A stretch of 64,000 bases of DNA from Methylobacterium sp. 2A (GCF_009806555.1 NZ_VUOK01000003.1:594341-658340), one strand, 5' to 3'. Shown: positions 1 to 8,696, counted from the first letter of the stretch. The notes: a model not told the origin generated them from the sequence alone. Translations and numbers: made by a program.

Positions 1-2
1 CC

Positions 3-902
3 GACAAGTCCCTGCCCGACGTGCTCCGCTGGCAGGCCAAGCGCGAGCGGGAGCCCTGGCCCAAGAGCTTCCCGAGCCCCTTCCCGGCGGACCACCCGCC
101 CGAGCGCGTCGGGGGCCTGCGGGTCGTGCTGATCGGGCATGCGAGCTATCTCGTGCAGGTCGCCGGCCGCAACATCCTGATCGACCCGGTCTTCGCCAAG
201 CGCGCGAGCCCGGTCCGCGTCGCGGGGCCGAAGCGCGTCAACCCGCCGGGCCTCGCCTTCGCCGACCTGCCGCCGATCGACGCGGTGCTGATCACCCACA
301 ACCACTACGATCATCTCGACGGGCCGGCCGTCGCGCGGATCTGGCAGGCGCACCAGCCGCTGATCGTGGCGCCGCTCGGCAACGACACGATCCTGCGCGG
401 CTACGACGACACCATGCATGTCGAGGCCCGCGACTGGGGTGAGTCGGTCGATCTCGGCGACGGCCTGCAGGTCCACCTGACCCCGGCCAATCACTGGTCG
501 GCCCGGGGCATCCGCGACCGGCGGATGGCCCTGTGGTGCGCCTTCGTGATCACCTCGCCCCGGGGCGTGCATTACCACGTGGGCGACACGGGCTTCGGCG
601 ACGGGTCGCTGTTCCGGGATATCCGGGCCCGATTCGGACCGCCCCGGCTGGCGACCCTGCCGATCGGCGCCTACGAGCCACGCTGGTTCATGCGCGCGCA
701 GCATGTCGATCCCGCCGAGGCGGTGCAGGCCTTCCGTCTCCTCGGCGCCGAACAAGCGCTCGGCCACCATTGGGGCACGTTCCAGCTGACCGACGAGGGG
801 ATCGAACGTCCCGCCGAGGCGCTGAATGCGGCGCTCGGGGCGGCCGGCCTCCCGCCGGAGCGGTTTTTGGCCCTCAGACCCGGGCAGGTCTGGCAGGCCT
901 GA
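3..902 (+). CDS. MBL-fold metallo-hydrolase, NAPE-PLD/UlaG-like (5' partial)
   Basis: The reading frame is open to the left edge, so the true start lies outside the window; GTG at 21 is only the first possible internal start. The hallmark metal-binding motif THNHYDHLDG (HxHxDH) is present, followed by further metal ligands in NHWSARG, HVGDTGFGD and LGHHWGTF. This order matches the family of N-acyl-phosphatidylethanolamine phospholipase D and related zinc hydrolases, which cleave phosphodiester or lactone bonds. The substrate cannot be read from sequence. No signal peptide is visible in the part seen. Confidence 0.85.
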   Translation, partial: DKSLPDVLRWQAKREREPWPKSFPSPFPADHPPERVGGLRVVLIGHASYLVQVAGRNILIDPVFAKRASPVRVAGPKRVNPPGLAFADLPPIDAVLITHNHYDHLDGPAVARIWQAHQPLIVAPLGNDTILRGYDDTMHVEARDWGESVDLGDGLQVHLTPANHWSARGIRDRRMALWCAFVITSPRGVHYHVGDTGFGDGSLFRDIRARFGPPRLATLPIGAYEPRWFMRAQHVDPAEAVQAFRLLGAEQALGHHWGTFQLTDEGIERPAEALNAALGAAGLPPERFLALRPGQVWQA

Positions 903-1048
903 GTGCGGCCCGACCGGCTGCCGCCCGATTGGGCATGATGCGTGCATGATACTGTATGCAGCATGGGGTCGCGGCGCGGAGAACGCCGCCGCGCCTGGAG
1001 AGCGGGCGCCGCTCCATGCGGCGCATCCGCTTCCAGCCGAGAGACACG

Positions 1049-2668
1049 ATGGACCTGATCAAGCCGACACGCCGCTCGCTCATGGTCGGGGGCGCGGCGC
1101 TGGCCGCGTTCGGGGCACCCGGCCGGGCCGGCGCGCAGGGCGCATCGCCGGGCAGCCTGACCTACGGCATCTCGATGACCGACCTGCCGCTCACCACCGG
1201 CCAGCCCGACCGGGGCGCGGGCGGCTACCAGTTCACCGGACTCACCCTCTACGACCCGCTGGTCGCCTGGGAACTCGATATCGCCGACCGGCCCGGCAAG
1301 ATGGTCCCCGGCCTCGCCACGTCCTGGGAGGCCGACAAGGCCGACCCGAAGCTCTGGACCTTCCACCTGCGCGAGGGCGTGACGTTCCATGACGGCTCGA
1401 CCTTCGACGCCGACGCGGTGATCTGGAACTTCGACAAGGTGCTCAACAAGGAGGCACCGCATTTCGACCAGCGGCAGGCCGCGCAGGTCCGCCCGCGCCT
1501 GCCCGGCGTCGCGAGCTACAAGAAGCTCGATGCCAGGACCGTCCAGGTGACCACCAAGACGCCCGACAGCCTGTTCCCGTACCAGATGCTCTGGTTCCTG
1601 ATCTCCTCGCCGGCGCAGTACGAGAAGGTCGGCCGCGACTGGGCGAAGTTCGCCTTCGAGCCGTCGGGCACCGGGCCGTTCCGCATGGGCCAGCTGGTCC
1701 CGCGGGTCCGCCTCGAACTGCTGCCGAATGTCGGCTACTGGAACCCCAGGCGGGTGCCGAAGCTCGCCAAGCTGACGCTCACCTGCGTGCCCGAGGATCT
1801 CGCCCGGGTGAACGCGCTCCTCTCCGGAAATGTCGACCTGATCGAGGCACCGGCACCCGACGCCGTGCCGCGCCTGAAGGCCGCCGGCATGCGCGTCGTC
1901 GGCAACGACACGCCGCATGTCTGGAACTACCACCTCTCGATGCTGGAGGGCTCGCCCTGGCGGGATCTGCGCCTGCGCAAGGCCGCCAACCTCGCGATCG
2001 ACCGGGCCGGCGTCGTCGAGCTGATGGGCGGGCTGGCGCAGCCGGCCGTTGGGCAGGTCCAGCAATCGAGCCCGTGGTTCGGCAAGCCGAGCTTCCAGAT
2101 CAAGACCGACGTCGAGGCCGCGCGCAAGCTCGTGGAGGAGGCGGGGTTCTCGACCAAGAACCCGGTCAAGGCTACGGTCCTGATCCCGACCGGCGGCACC
2201 GGGCAGATGCTGTCGCTGCCGATCAACGAGTACGTGCAGCAGAGCTGGGCGGAGGTTGGTATCCAGGTCGAGTTCAAGACGGTGGAGCTTGAGGTCGCCT
2301 ACACCGCCTGGCGCCAGGGGGCGGCGGATCCGAGCCTCAAGGGGATCAGCGCCAGCAATATCGCCTACGTCACCTCGGACCCGTTCTACGCGATCCTGCG
2401 CTTCTACGATTCGAAGCAGATCGCCCCGAACGGGGTGAACTGGAGCCACTACCGCAATCCCGAGGTCGACGCCCTCTGCGACAAGGTGAAGGCGAGCTTC
2501 GATGTCGAGGAGCAGAATAAGCTGCTCGCGCGCATTCACGAGATCGTCGTCGACGATGCGGTGCAGGTCTGGGTGGTGCACGACACCAATCCGCATGCGC
2601 TCTCGTCGCGGGTGAAGAATTATGTGCAGGCTCAGCACTGGTTCCAGGATCTGGCGACGTTGGCCTGA
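1049..2668 (+). CDS. ABC transporter substrate-binding protein, family 5 (oligopeptide/dipeptide type)
   Basis: This 539-residue protein has the size and motifs of periplasmic solute-binding family 5 proteins (DppA/OppA-like): LTLYDPLVAW near the N terminus, then LWTFHLREGVTFHDG and a C-terminal VQVWVVHDTNPHALS. The N terminus TRRSLMVGGAALAAFG looks like a twin-arginine export signal ending at an Ala-rich cleavage site. ATG at 1049 is chosen because it sits directly before this signal and follows a GAGAG ribosome site; ATG at 956 would add an unlikely leader. No permease or ATPase gene adjoins it, so it is an orphan binding protein and its ligand is unknown. Confidence 0.9.
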   Translation: MDLIKPTRRSLMVGGAALAAFGAPGRAGAQGASPGSLTYGISMTDLPLTTGQPDRGAGGYQFTGLTLYDPLVAWELDIADRPGKMVPGLATSWEADKADPKLWTFHLREGVTFHDGSTFDADAVIWNFDKVLNKEAPHFDQRQAAQVRPRLPGVASYKKLDARTVQVTTKTPDSLFPYQMLWFLISSPAQYEKVGRDWAKFAFEPSGTGPFRMGQLVPRVRLELLPNVGYWNPRRVPKLAKLTLTCVPEDLARVNALLSGNVDLIEAPAPDAVPRLKAAGMRVVGNDTPHVWNYHLSMLEGSPWRDLRLRKAANLAIDRAGVVELMGGLAQPAVGQVQQSSPWFGKPSFQIKTDVEAARKLVEEAGFSTKNPVKATVLIPTGGTGQMLSLPINEYVQQSWAEVGIQVEFKTVELEVAYTAWRQGAADPSLKGISASNIAYVTSDPFYAILRFYDSKQIAPNGVNWSHYRNPEVDALCDKVKASFDVEEQNKLLARIHEIVVDDAVQVWVVHDTNPHALSSRVKNYVQAQHWFQDLATLA

Positions 2669-2766
2669 TCGCGATCGAGAGCCGGGATGGCGCGGGAAGA
2701 ATCGGGTCTGTCGGGGAACGATCCGCACGAAGACCGGTCGGGTATCCAACGCACGGAGGGAATCCC

Positions 2767-3009
2767 ATGAAGATCCCGCGTGCCGGCGCCGTCCTGGCCG
2801 CCTCCTTCGCGAGCCTCGTTCCCGCAGCGGCGCAGCGCATCGATCTCGGGCCCGATGGTTCCATTGTGGACCTGCGCCCCCGCGCCCGCAGTGAGCGGGA
2901 TTTCCGGCGCGAGGCGTATCGCCGCGATCGCGTCTACGCGGAGGATCGCCTCTCTCGGCGCCAGCGGTACGACGATCAATCGATCGTCCGCCGCGATGAC
3001 GGGTATTGA
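2767..3009 (+). CDS. Small secreted Arg/Asp-rich protein
   Basis: An 80-residue protein preceded by a clear GGAGGG ribosome site. It has a signal peptide (MKIPRAGAVLAASFASLVP, cleavage near AAA-QR), and the mature part is dense in Arg, Asp and Tyr (YRRDRVYAEDRLSRRQRYDD). No family is recognised. The charged, low-complexity mature part suggests a periplasmic or surface-binding role, but function is unknown. It is followed by a hairpin terminator and then the lanmodulin-like gene, so it is probably transcribed separately from the latter. Confidence 0.6.
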   Translation: MKIPRAGAVLAASFASLVPAAAQRIDLGPDGSIVDLRPRARSERDFRREAYRRDRVYAEDRLSRRQRYDDQSIVRRDDGY

Positions 3010-3051
3010 TTCGGTCCGCCGACAAAGGACTGACGATTGTTCAGGACTAGA

Positions 3052-3077
3052 GGGGCCGGCATCCGCCGGCCCCTTTC
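3052..3077 (+). terminator. Rho-independent terminator after the small secreted protein
   Basis: A perfect 9-bp GC stem (GGGGCCGGC / GCCGGCCCC) with a 4-base loop is followed by TTT. It lies 43 bases after the stop codon at 3009 and separates this gene from the lanmodulin-like gene. Confidence 0.7.
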
Positions 3078-3194
3078 CACATGGGCGATGCTGTTGAGCC
3101 CTTCCGAACGACCGTGATCCGCCGATTTCGCACTTGCAGCAAAGCGAATCGCCAACTAGGAAGATCGCGCATCATGTTTCGGGAGAATTTGGCA

Positions 3195-3608
3195 ATGACC
3201 CTTCGTGTTCTCAGTGGCTTCGCCGTGGTTGCGCTCGCCGTGTCCAGCCTGTCGGTTCCGGCCGCGCTGGCGAAGCCCATGAGCGGTGCGAGCGCCGTCA
3301 AGATGATCGACACCGACAATGACGGCACGGTGGACATGAAGGAAGTCGAGGCGGTCGCCTCCGCGACCTTCGATCGTCTCGAGAAGGATGCCGACGGTAC
3401 CCTCGACGCCCGCGAGCTGAAGGGCCGTCTCAGCGCGGCCGGCGTCAAGCAGGCCGATCCGGACAGCGACGGCACCCTCGACAAGAAGGAATATCTCGCC
3501 GCGGTCGCCGAGCGCTTCAAACTGGCCGACCCGGACAGCGACGGCACGCTGGACGCCAAGGAGCTGAACTCCAAGGCCGGCAAGGCGCTGCTCGCCCTGA
3601 TCAAGTAA
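3195..3608 (+). CDS. Lanmodulin-like periplasmic EF-hand protein
   Basis: A 137-residue exported protein (signal peptide residues 1-26, ending AALA-KP) with four EF-hand loops: DTDNDGTVDMKE (39-50), EKDADGTLDARE (63-74), DPDSDGTLDKKE (88-99) and DPDSDGTLDAKE (112-123). The loops are separated by only 12, 13 and 12 residues, and the mature part is about 111 residues. That compact spacing, Asp at loop position 9, and the segments ELKGR and KKEYLAAV are features I recall from lanmodulin, the lanthanide-binding protein of Methylobacterium. The proline at loop position 2, typical of all four lanmodulin loops, is present only in loops 3 and 4, and loop 2 begins with Glu. So this may be a lanmodulin paralogue with altered metal preference, or a calcium-binding relative. 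ATG 3195 is chosen for its GGGAG ribosome site; ATG 3174 is possible. Confidence 0.8.
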   Translation: MTLRVLSGFAVVALAVSSLSVPAALAKPMSGASAVKMIDTDNDGTVDMKEVEAVASATFDRLEKDADGTLDARELKGRLSAAGVKQADPDSDGTLDKKEYLAAVAERFKLADPDSDGTLDAKELNSKAGKALLALIK

Positions 3609-3646
3609 GCAGAGCGGGCAACCCGTCTGGTTGCCGAGGATCGAGG

Positions 3647-3679
3647 CCCCCGTGGACCTGTCCACGGGGGTTTTCGTTT
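3647..3679 (+). terminator. Rho-independent terminator of the lanmodulin-like gene
   Basis: A perfect 10-bp stem (CCCCCGTGGA / TCCACGGGGG) with a CCTG loop is followed by TTTTCGTTT, about 40 bases after the stop codon. Confidence 0.9.
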
Positions 3680-3744
3680 CGAGGCCGGGCTATCGGCTGG
3701 TGGCTCGCGCATTTCGGTCGCGGAGCGGGGCGAACGCTTCCGCG

Positions 3745-3783
3745 TCTCTCCCGCTCCCCGCAGAGGCGGGAAGAGAGGGGCGC
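3745..3783. repeat. Short GC-rich palindromic repeat (CCCCGCAGAGGCGGG type)
   Basis: A CTCTCCCGCTCCCCG arm faces CGGGAAGAGAG around a CAGAGG centre and is followed by GGCGCG. Related copies at 31468-31501, 37195-37228 and 40194-40252 share the CCCCGCAGA-type core, the closing GGGGGAGGG arm and an adjacent GCGCG. All lie between genes. Confidence 0.6.
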
Positions 3784-3802
3784 GGCAGGTCAGGATCGTC
3801 CT

Positions 3803-4066
3803 TCAGGCCCGCCCCAGCGATACCAGCGCCCAACCCCGCTCGTGCAGGTAATACAGCACCGTCTTGGTCACGGTCTCGGTCGACGCGATGGAGCCGGCGA
3901 TCAGGACGTTCCCCGTGAACAGGTAGGACAGCACCAGCGTGTCGAGGCTGCCGACGAGCCGCCAGCTCACCGCTTTGGCGATCGAGCGCAGGCGTGTCTC
4001 CCCTCGGCGTTCAGCCTGACCCTGTCGGGCCGTACTGTCCCGTGTCGGTGAACCATCCGCCGCCAT
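3803..4066 (-). CDS. DUF2061 family membrane protein
   Basis: An 87-residue protein whose C-terminal 60 residues match the DUF2061 pattern: an RSIAKAVSWRLVGSLDTL start, a membrane segment (VLSYLFTGNVLIAGSIAS) and the ending ETVTKTVLYYLHERGW. The N-terminal 25 residues are polar and poorly conserved in appearance. The family is small, membrane-bound and of unknown function; it sometimes adjoins sulfate-assimilation genes, but none is present here. ATG at 4066 follows a GGGGGCGAC stretch; longer in-frame starts exist but give unlikely leaders. Confidence 0.8.
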   Translation of the reverse strand: MAADGSPTRDSTARQGQAERRGETRLRSIAKAVSWRLVGSLDTLVLSYLFTGNVLIAGSIASTETVTKTVLYYLHERGWALVSLGRA

Positions 4067-4277
4067 GTCGCCCCCTGCGCGTCCGTCAGGAAGCAAACGC
4101 GCGAAGGCAGCCCCTGTTTTGTCCCGTTCGCGACAGGAGGTCCGGCCCGCGCGGATGACGATGGCGCGAGGCCGGCGGGGTGATCGCCAGATCGTGTGGC
4201 GGCCTTCAACATGAGTGAATGCGACGCTTCGTGAATCACCCGAAAAGCTCTGTCGGTGAGGCAGGAGGGTACGAGCG

Positions 4278-4547
4278 ATGCACGAGCCTTCGATTCGGGA
4301 GCCGGCGGCTTGCCCGCCCGATTTCTGGAACACGGTGGCCGGGACGGTGACCGCCAGGGTCGAACCGGTGATCGGACGGGGCGAGAAGCAGCGCAGTCCC
4401 GTGATCGACTACCTGCGCGATCTGGAGGCCTTGGCCCGGCGTCAGTGCAGCAGCCGCGATACGGTCCAGATCATCGCCTCGGGGCGGCGACTGCTCGGCG
4501 ACCGCAGCGAGATCGGCCCCTCGGACGGTCCCTTCGCGCGCAGCTGA
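4278..4547 (+). CDS. Hypothetical protein, 89 residues
   Basis: The gene is preceded by a strong AGGAGGG ribosome site about 9 bases before ATG. The product is soluble, with no signal peptide or membrane segment; the middle (SPVIDYLRDLEALARRQCSS) is predicted helical and the end (IIASGRRLLGDRSEIGPSDG) is polar. No family is recognised. Its 3' end converges on the membrane protein gene on the other strand at 4565. The ribosome site is the main support for its being real. Confidence 0.55.
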   Translation: MHEPSIREPAACPPDFWNTVAGTVTARVEPVIGRGEKQRSPVIDYLRDLEALARRQCSSRDTVQIIASGRRLLGDRSEIGPSDGPFARS

Positions 4548-4564
4548 TGGCCGCTCCCGGATCG

Positions 4565-4930
4565 CTACCGGGAAGCCCCGCCGGCCCGTTCCGTCCGGGA
4601 GCGAAGCCACCAGATCGCCCCCGCGACCGCCCAGGCCGCGCAGGTCGGCGCCACCCATTGCTGAAGGTTCGGCAGGGACCAGCCGTACAGGAACTCGGCG
4701 CCGAGATGCGCCTGAACGGCATCCCAGCCCGCATGCTTGATGTCGTGCTCGCGCTGCCCGGCCTCCCGGCCATAATAGTAGGTCGAGACGAGGAGCGCGG
4801 CGGTGCCCTCCGGCCGCGGCGTGCGCAGCAGGGTCAGGGCAACCGCCATGCCGGCGGTCTCGAGGATGGCCGTCAGGGCGTGACTGGTCGCGGGATTCGC
4901 GACCATGAAGGCGACGAGCGTGCCGAACAT
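4565..4930 (-). CDS. Small membrane protein, 121 residues
   Basis: Two or three hydrophobic stretches are visible: the N terminus (MFGTLVAFMVANPATS with ILETAGMAVALTLL) and a C-terminal WVAPTCAAWAVAGAIWWL followed by Arg residues. Between them is a polar segment STYYYGREAGQREHDIKHAG. No named family is recognised. It lies between two plus-strand genes and is transcribed alone. The distribution of hydrophobic segments supports real coding. Confidence 0.65.
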   Translation of the reverse strand: MFGTLVAFMVANPATSHALTAILETAGMAVALTLLRTPRPEGTAALLVSTYYYGREAGQREHDIKHAGWDAVQAHLGAEFLYGWSLPNLQQWVAPTCAAWAVAGAIWWLRSRTERAGGASR

Positions 4931-4992
4931 GGGCGGCGCTTACACCAGGGCGGCCGGCGCGTCACGGAGCGCGACCGGAGCGGAGGGCGGTG

Positions 4993-5421
4993 ATGGCGGA
5001 TACCTACGATCTCAGCCGCTTCGTCGAGGCGCAGGCGGGTGTCCATGCGCGGGCCCTGGCGGAGCTGGAAGCAGGCGAGAAGCGCAGCCATTGGATGTGG
5101 TTCATCTTCCCGCAGATCGCCGGCCTCGGCTCAAGCCCGATGGCGCAGCGTTACGCGATCGGCTCCCTGGACGAGGCCCGGGCCTATCTCGGCCATCCGA
5201 CGCTCGGGGAACGCCTGCGGGCCTGCACGGCGGCGGTGAACCGGGTGTCGGGCCGCTCGGCGCACGCGATCTTCGGCTCCCCGGACGACGTGAAGTTCCG
5301 CTCCAGCATGACGCTGTTCGCCGCCGCCGCGCCCGACGAGCCGCTCTTCGCCGAGGCGCTGACACGGTATTTCAACGGCGAACCGGATCCGAAGACCCTG
5401 GCCAAGCTCGGGAACGGCTGA
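4993..5421 (+). CDS. DUF1810 family protein
   Basis: This 142-residue protein begins DLSRFVEAQ and carries KRSHWMWFIFPQIAGLG and a late SPDDVKFRSSMTLF, the recognisable signature of DUF1810 proteins. The family is cytoplasmic and of unproven function; some members occur in genomic islands or fused to other domains. ATG 4993 is chosen over GTG 4990 because GGAGGG lies 5 bases upstream. The gene stops 4 bases before the end of the convergent penicillin-binding protein gene. Confidence 0.9.
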   Translation: MADTYDLSRFVEAQAGVHARALAELEAGEKRSHWMWFIFPQIAGLGSSPMAQRYAIGSLDEARAYLGHPTLGERLRACTAAVNRVSGRSAHAIFGSPDDVKFRSSMTLFAAAAPDEPLFAEALTRYFNGEPDPKTLAKLGNG

Positions 5422-5425
5422 GCCT

Positions 5426-7888
5426 TCAGCGACCCCAGAGGCCGACCCGCTCGGCGCGCGCCTGTTCCTCGGCGCCGAGCAGATCCGGCGGCGCGTCCTC
5501 CGTGGCGCGGGCGCCGCCGGCCGCCAGGATCAGCCCGGCGAGGTCGTCGCCTTCGATCTGGCAGCGGGCGGTGGCGCCGTCCGAGAGCCCGGTGCAGACC
5601 ACCTCCCGCCGCCGCAGATAGCTCGCGAGCTGGCGGGCGAGGTGGCCGCGCTCGCCCTCGACGCCGAGCAGATGCACGACGCGTCCGCGCAGAGTGAGGG
5701 TCCCGGTATCGATCACCTCCGGCACGCCGCGCAGCTCTCCGACGGCGGCCGGGACTGCAGCGGGCGCCGCCGCCCGGACCGGCTCCGCCCGCTCGGCCGA
5801 GGGGCGCGGCTTACCCCTGGCCAGCTTCTCCGCCGCCCGCTGGACGAAGTCGTGGAAGATGCCGGCCGGCATCTCGCCGCCGAACATCCGGTTCATCGGG
5901 CTGTCGTCGTCGTTGCCGACCCAGATTCCGACCACGAGATCCGGCGTCATGCCGACGAACCACGCGTCGCGGAAATCCTGGCTCGTGCCGGTCTTGCCGC
6001 CGATGATCTGGCCCGGCACCCGCGCAGCCTTGCCGGTGCCGGATTCCACGACCGCCTGGAGCGAGTCGAGCATCATGGTGCGCGGGGCCTCAGCGAGGCC
6101 CGGCCCGGGGGCGGGGTCGGTCTGGACGTAGAGCGGCTGCGGCGCCGAGCCGCGGATCGCCTGGATGGCGTAGGCCTGGAGGGGCGTGCGGCCCGCCAGG
6201 ACCGAGCCGTAGGCCCGGGTCATCTCCAGGAGGCTCACGGCACCGGAGCCGAGCACGAGGCTCGGCACGTTCGGCAGATCGGACTGGATGCCGAGCTTGC
6301 GCGCGGTGGCGATCACCGCCGGGATGCCGACCTCCTGGCCGAGCTGCGCCGCCACCGTGTTGATCGAGAGCGCGAAGGCGGTCCGCAGCGGCACCGATCC
6401 GCGGTAGCGCCCGTCATCGTTCTCCGGCTCCCAGTCTCCGATCTGCACGGGCCGGTCGACCATGACGGAATCCGGCGTGTAGCCCTGCTCGTAGGCGGTC
6501 AGATAGACCAGGAGCTTGAACAGGGAGCCCGGCTGGCGCCTGGCCTGGACGGCGCGGTTGAACTGGCTGTCCTCGTAGTCGCGCCCGCCCACCATGGCGA
6601 GGATCGCGCCCTCCTTCGAGAGCACCACCATGGCGGCCTGTCCGACCTTGCGGCGGCGCCCGTCCTTGTCGAGGCGCCGGGCGACGACGCCCTCGGCGAG
6701 GCTCTGGAGATCGAGGTTCAGGGTCGAGCGGACGGTGAGGTCGCCGTCCTTGCCGGCGAGCCGCTTCACGTCGCCCGCGATCATGTCGAGGAAGTAATTG
6801 GTGCCGGGCGGCGCCTCGGGCGGCGTCTTCAGGGTCACGCTCTGCCGGCGCGCGGCGTCGGCCTCGGCTTGCGTGATCGCGCCGGTCTCCACCATGGCCT
6901 GGAGCACGACGTCGGCCCGCTCCTTGGCGCCGCCGAGGTTGCGCGTGGGCGCGAGCGTCGAGGGTGCGCGCACCAGCCCGGCCAGCATGGCGGATTCGGG
7001 CAGGTTCAGCGCCTTGGCGGGCTTGCCGAAATAGCGCCGTGCCGCCGCGTCGGCCCCGTAGGCCCCGGCGCCGAAATAGGCGGTGTCGAGGTAGCCGAGC
7101 AGGATCTCGTCCTTGCTCATGGTCGATTCGAGCCGCAGCGCCAGGATCGCCTCCTGGACCTTGCGCCAGAGCGTCTTCTCCTGATTGAGGGAGGTCAGGC
7201 GGGCATATTGCTGCGTGATCGTCGAGCCGCCCTCGCGCACGCCGCCGCCCAGGGCGTTGCGCCACGCGGCGCGGGCGAGGCCGCGCAGGTCGATGCCCCA
7301 GTGGCTGTAGAAGCGCCGGTCCTCGATCGCCACGATCGCCTGCGCGAGGTGGGGCGGCAGGTCGGCCGCGGTGAGCTTCTGGCCGCGGAAACTGCCGCGG
7401 GTGGCGAAGACCCGGCCGTCATCGGCCTCCACGGTGATCGCCCGCTGACCGCTCTCGACCACGGCTCCGCCGAGCGGCGGCAGGGTCAGGAGGGCGGCGA
7501 GCAGGAAGACGCCCAGCGCCAGGATCGGCAGCAGGATCGCGGCCCCGGCGGCGAGGAGGAGAGGCCGCCGGCGCAGACGCGCAAGGAGCGGCGACGCGGC
7601 GCGGGCCTGCGGCGAAACCACGGCCGGTCTCGCAGGTACGGATTCCGGTCGGAGGCGGCGCCGCTCCAACAGGCTGCGTGATCGCGCCGTCACGGCGCGT
7701 CCCGCCCGAGCAAGCGCCAGGACGCCGGCGACGATCAGCGCCCACAGGCTGCGGGTCAGGTCGCCGGCGGCGCGCCGTGCCTCCCGGGCGGCCGAGCGGG
7801 GATCGGGAGCGCCGGGATCCCGCCCGGTCTTCCGGCTTGACGGTGCCGACCCGTCGGCCGGGGCGCTCTCCGGCGCATCGGGCATCAT
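5426..7888 (-). CDS. Class A penicillin-binding protein (glycosyltransferase/transpeptidase) with SNase-like C-terminal domain
   Basis: This 820-residue bifunctional enzyme polymerises and cross-links peptidoglycan in the periplasm. In order: a long Arg/Ala-rich cytoplasmic N terminus (1-108), a membrane segment (109-137), a GT51 glycosyltransferase domain with catalytic EDRRFYSHWG near 189 and GGSTITQQ, and a transpeptidase domain with SLFK (SxxK), SINT (SxN) and GKTGTS (KTG). About 100 residues after the transpeptidase (VIDTGTLTLRG, CQIEGDDLAGLILAAGGA, GLWGR) resemble a staphylococcal-nuclease-like fold without an obvious catalytic set. That extension is unusual for this class. The start MM at 7888 is the only good choice. 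The gene is monocistronic. Confidence 0.92.
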   Translation of the reverse strand: MMPDAPESAPADGSAPSSRKTGRDPGAPDPRSAAREARRAAGDLTRSLWALIVAGVLALARAGRAVTARSRSLLERRRLRPESVPARPAVVSPQARAASPLLARLRRRPLLLAAGAAILLPILALGVFLLAALLTLPPLGGAVVESGQRAITVEADDGRVFATRGSFRGQKLTAADLPPHLAQAIVAIEDRRFYSHWGIDLRGLARAAWRNALGGGVREGGSTITQQYARLTSLNQEKTLWRKVQEAILALRLESTMSKDEILLGYLDTAYFGAGAYGADAAARRYFGKPAKALNLPESAMLAGLVRAPSTLAPTRNLGGAKERADVVLQAMVETGAITQAEADAARRQSVTLKTPPEAPPGTNYFLDMIAGDVKRLAGKDGDLTVRSTLNLDLQSLAEGVVARRLDKDGRRRKVGQAAMVVLSKEGAILAMVGGRDYEDSQFNRAVQARRQPGSLFKLLVYLTAYEQGYTPDSVMVDRPVQIGDWEPENDDGRYRGSVPLRTAFALSINTVAAQLGQEVGIPAVIATARKLGIQSDLPNVPSLVLGSGAVSLLEMTRAYGSVLAGRTPLQAYAIQAIRGSAPQPLYVQTDPAPGPGLAEAPRTMMLDSLQAVVESGTGKAARVPGQIIGGKTGTSQDFRDAWFVGMTPDLVVGIWVGNDDDSPMNRMFGGEMPAGIFHDFVQRAAEKLARGKPRPSAERAEPVRAAAPAAVPAAVGELRGVPEVIDTGTLTLRGRVVHLLGVEGERGHLARQLASYLRRREVVCTGLSDGATARCQIEGDDLAGLILAAGGARATEDAPPDLLGAEEQARAERVGLWGR

Positions 7889-7994
7889 CGCATGGGCATC
7901 CCAGGGCCGGTCATTCCGGCCGCAGGCCCGTTCTAAGCCGCATCGTGACTGGTGTCCTTCCGGCGCCGCGACGCAGATCGATCACCGGACAGGC

Positions 7995-8648
7995 TCACCG
8001 TCCGACCGGCGTCGGCGACGGCCCGGCGGCGCCATGCCGATTGCGGAGCTGGAACGCCAGGATCAGCAGCAGCACGCCGAAGGCGAAGCTGTAGCCGCCG
8101 ATCCACCATGTCAGCACCAAAGCCGATATGCCCGGATTGATGATCAGCGCGATCCCGAACAGGATCGACACGGCGCCGCCGAGGATCAGCCACCAGCGCC
8201 CGTAATGGAGATGCAGGCGGAACGCGGCGGCGATCATCAGGCCGCCGGTCACCAGAGCCCAGGCGGCGAGCAGGAGCACGAAGGCCCAGACGGCCGCCGC
8301 CGGCACCAGCGCCGCGGCGACCGCCACGACGATGTCGACGATCCCCTCCAGGAGCAGGAAGCCCCAGCGCTCGTGGCGCTGCGCGGCCCGGATCGCGCCG
8401 AGGATGGCGAAGACGCCGTCGGTCAACGTATAGGCGGCGAAAAACAGGACGAGGGAGAGCACGAAGGCGCCCGGTGCGATGAAGGCGAGGGCGCCGAACA
8501 GGATCGCGACGACGCCGCGCAGGGCGACGAGCCACCAGTTGCGGGCGAGCGCCGCGCTCATGGCATCGAGGCGGGCGACACCCACCAGCGGAACGCCGCC
8601 GGGGGAGGTTCCTGTCGGGCCGCTTTGCGGTGTGACGCTGCTGGTCAT
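7995..8648 (-). CDS. HdeD family acid/stress-resistance membrane protein
   Basis: A 217-residue protein with six hydrophobic segments in the HdeD/DUF308 pattern: a WWLVALRGVVAILFGALAF opening, repeated ILFGIALIINPG late, and small-residue-rich helices between. HdeD proteins act in the inner membrane in acid and envelope stress, but the mechanism is unknown. ATG 8648 is chosen because CGGAG lies 8 bases upstream. About 50 bases upstream is an exact match to the sigma-EcfG promoter, which places it in the general stress response. Confidence 0.85.
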   Translation of the reverse strand: MTSSVTPQSGPTGTSPGGVPLVGVARLDAMSAALARNWWLVALRGVVAILFGALAFIAPGAFVLSLVLFFAAYTLTDGVFAILGAIRAAQRHERWGFLLLEGIVDIVVAVAAALVPAAAVWAFVLLLAAWALVTGGLMIAAAFRLHLHYGRWWLILGGAVSILFGIALIINPGISALVLTWWIGGYSFAFGVLLLILAFQLRNRHGAAGPSPTPVGR

Positions 8649-8696
8649 GGCAAGACTCCGGAACACAGCCGTGAACGGCAAAGGTTTCGGGCGCAG

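Noticed and set aside
2715..2740. GGAAC upstream of the small secreted protein as a sigma-EcfG promoter
   Set aside because: At 16-17 bases downstream the sequence is GGTC/GTCG, with no CGTT-like -10 element.
671..3025. 784-codon open frame on the minus strand
   Set aside because: It overlaps the metallo-hydrolase and binding-protein genes, which have clear motifs and ribosome sites. The frame is Arg-, Asp- and Gly-rich, typical of antisense frames in high-GC DNA.
5642..7681. 679-codon open frame on the plus strand
   Set aside because: Antisense to the penicillin-binding protein, which has complete catalytic motifs.
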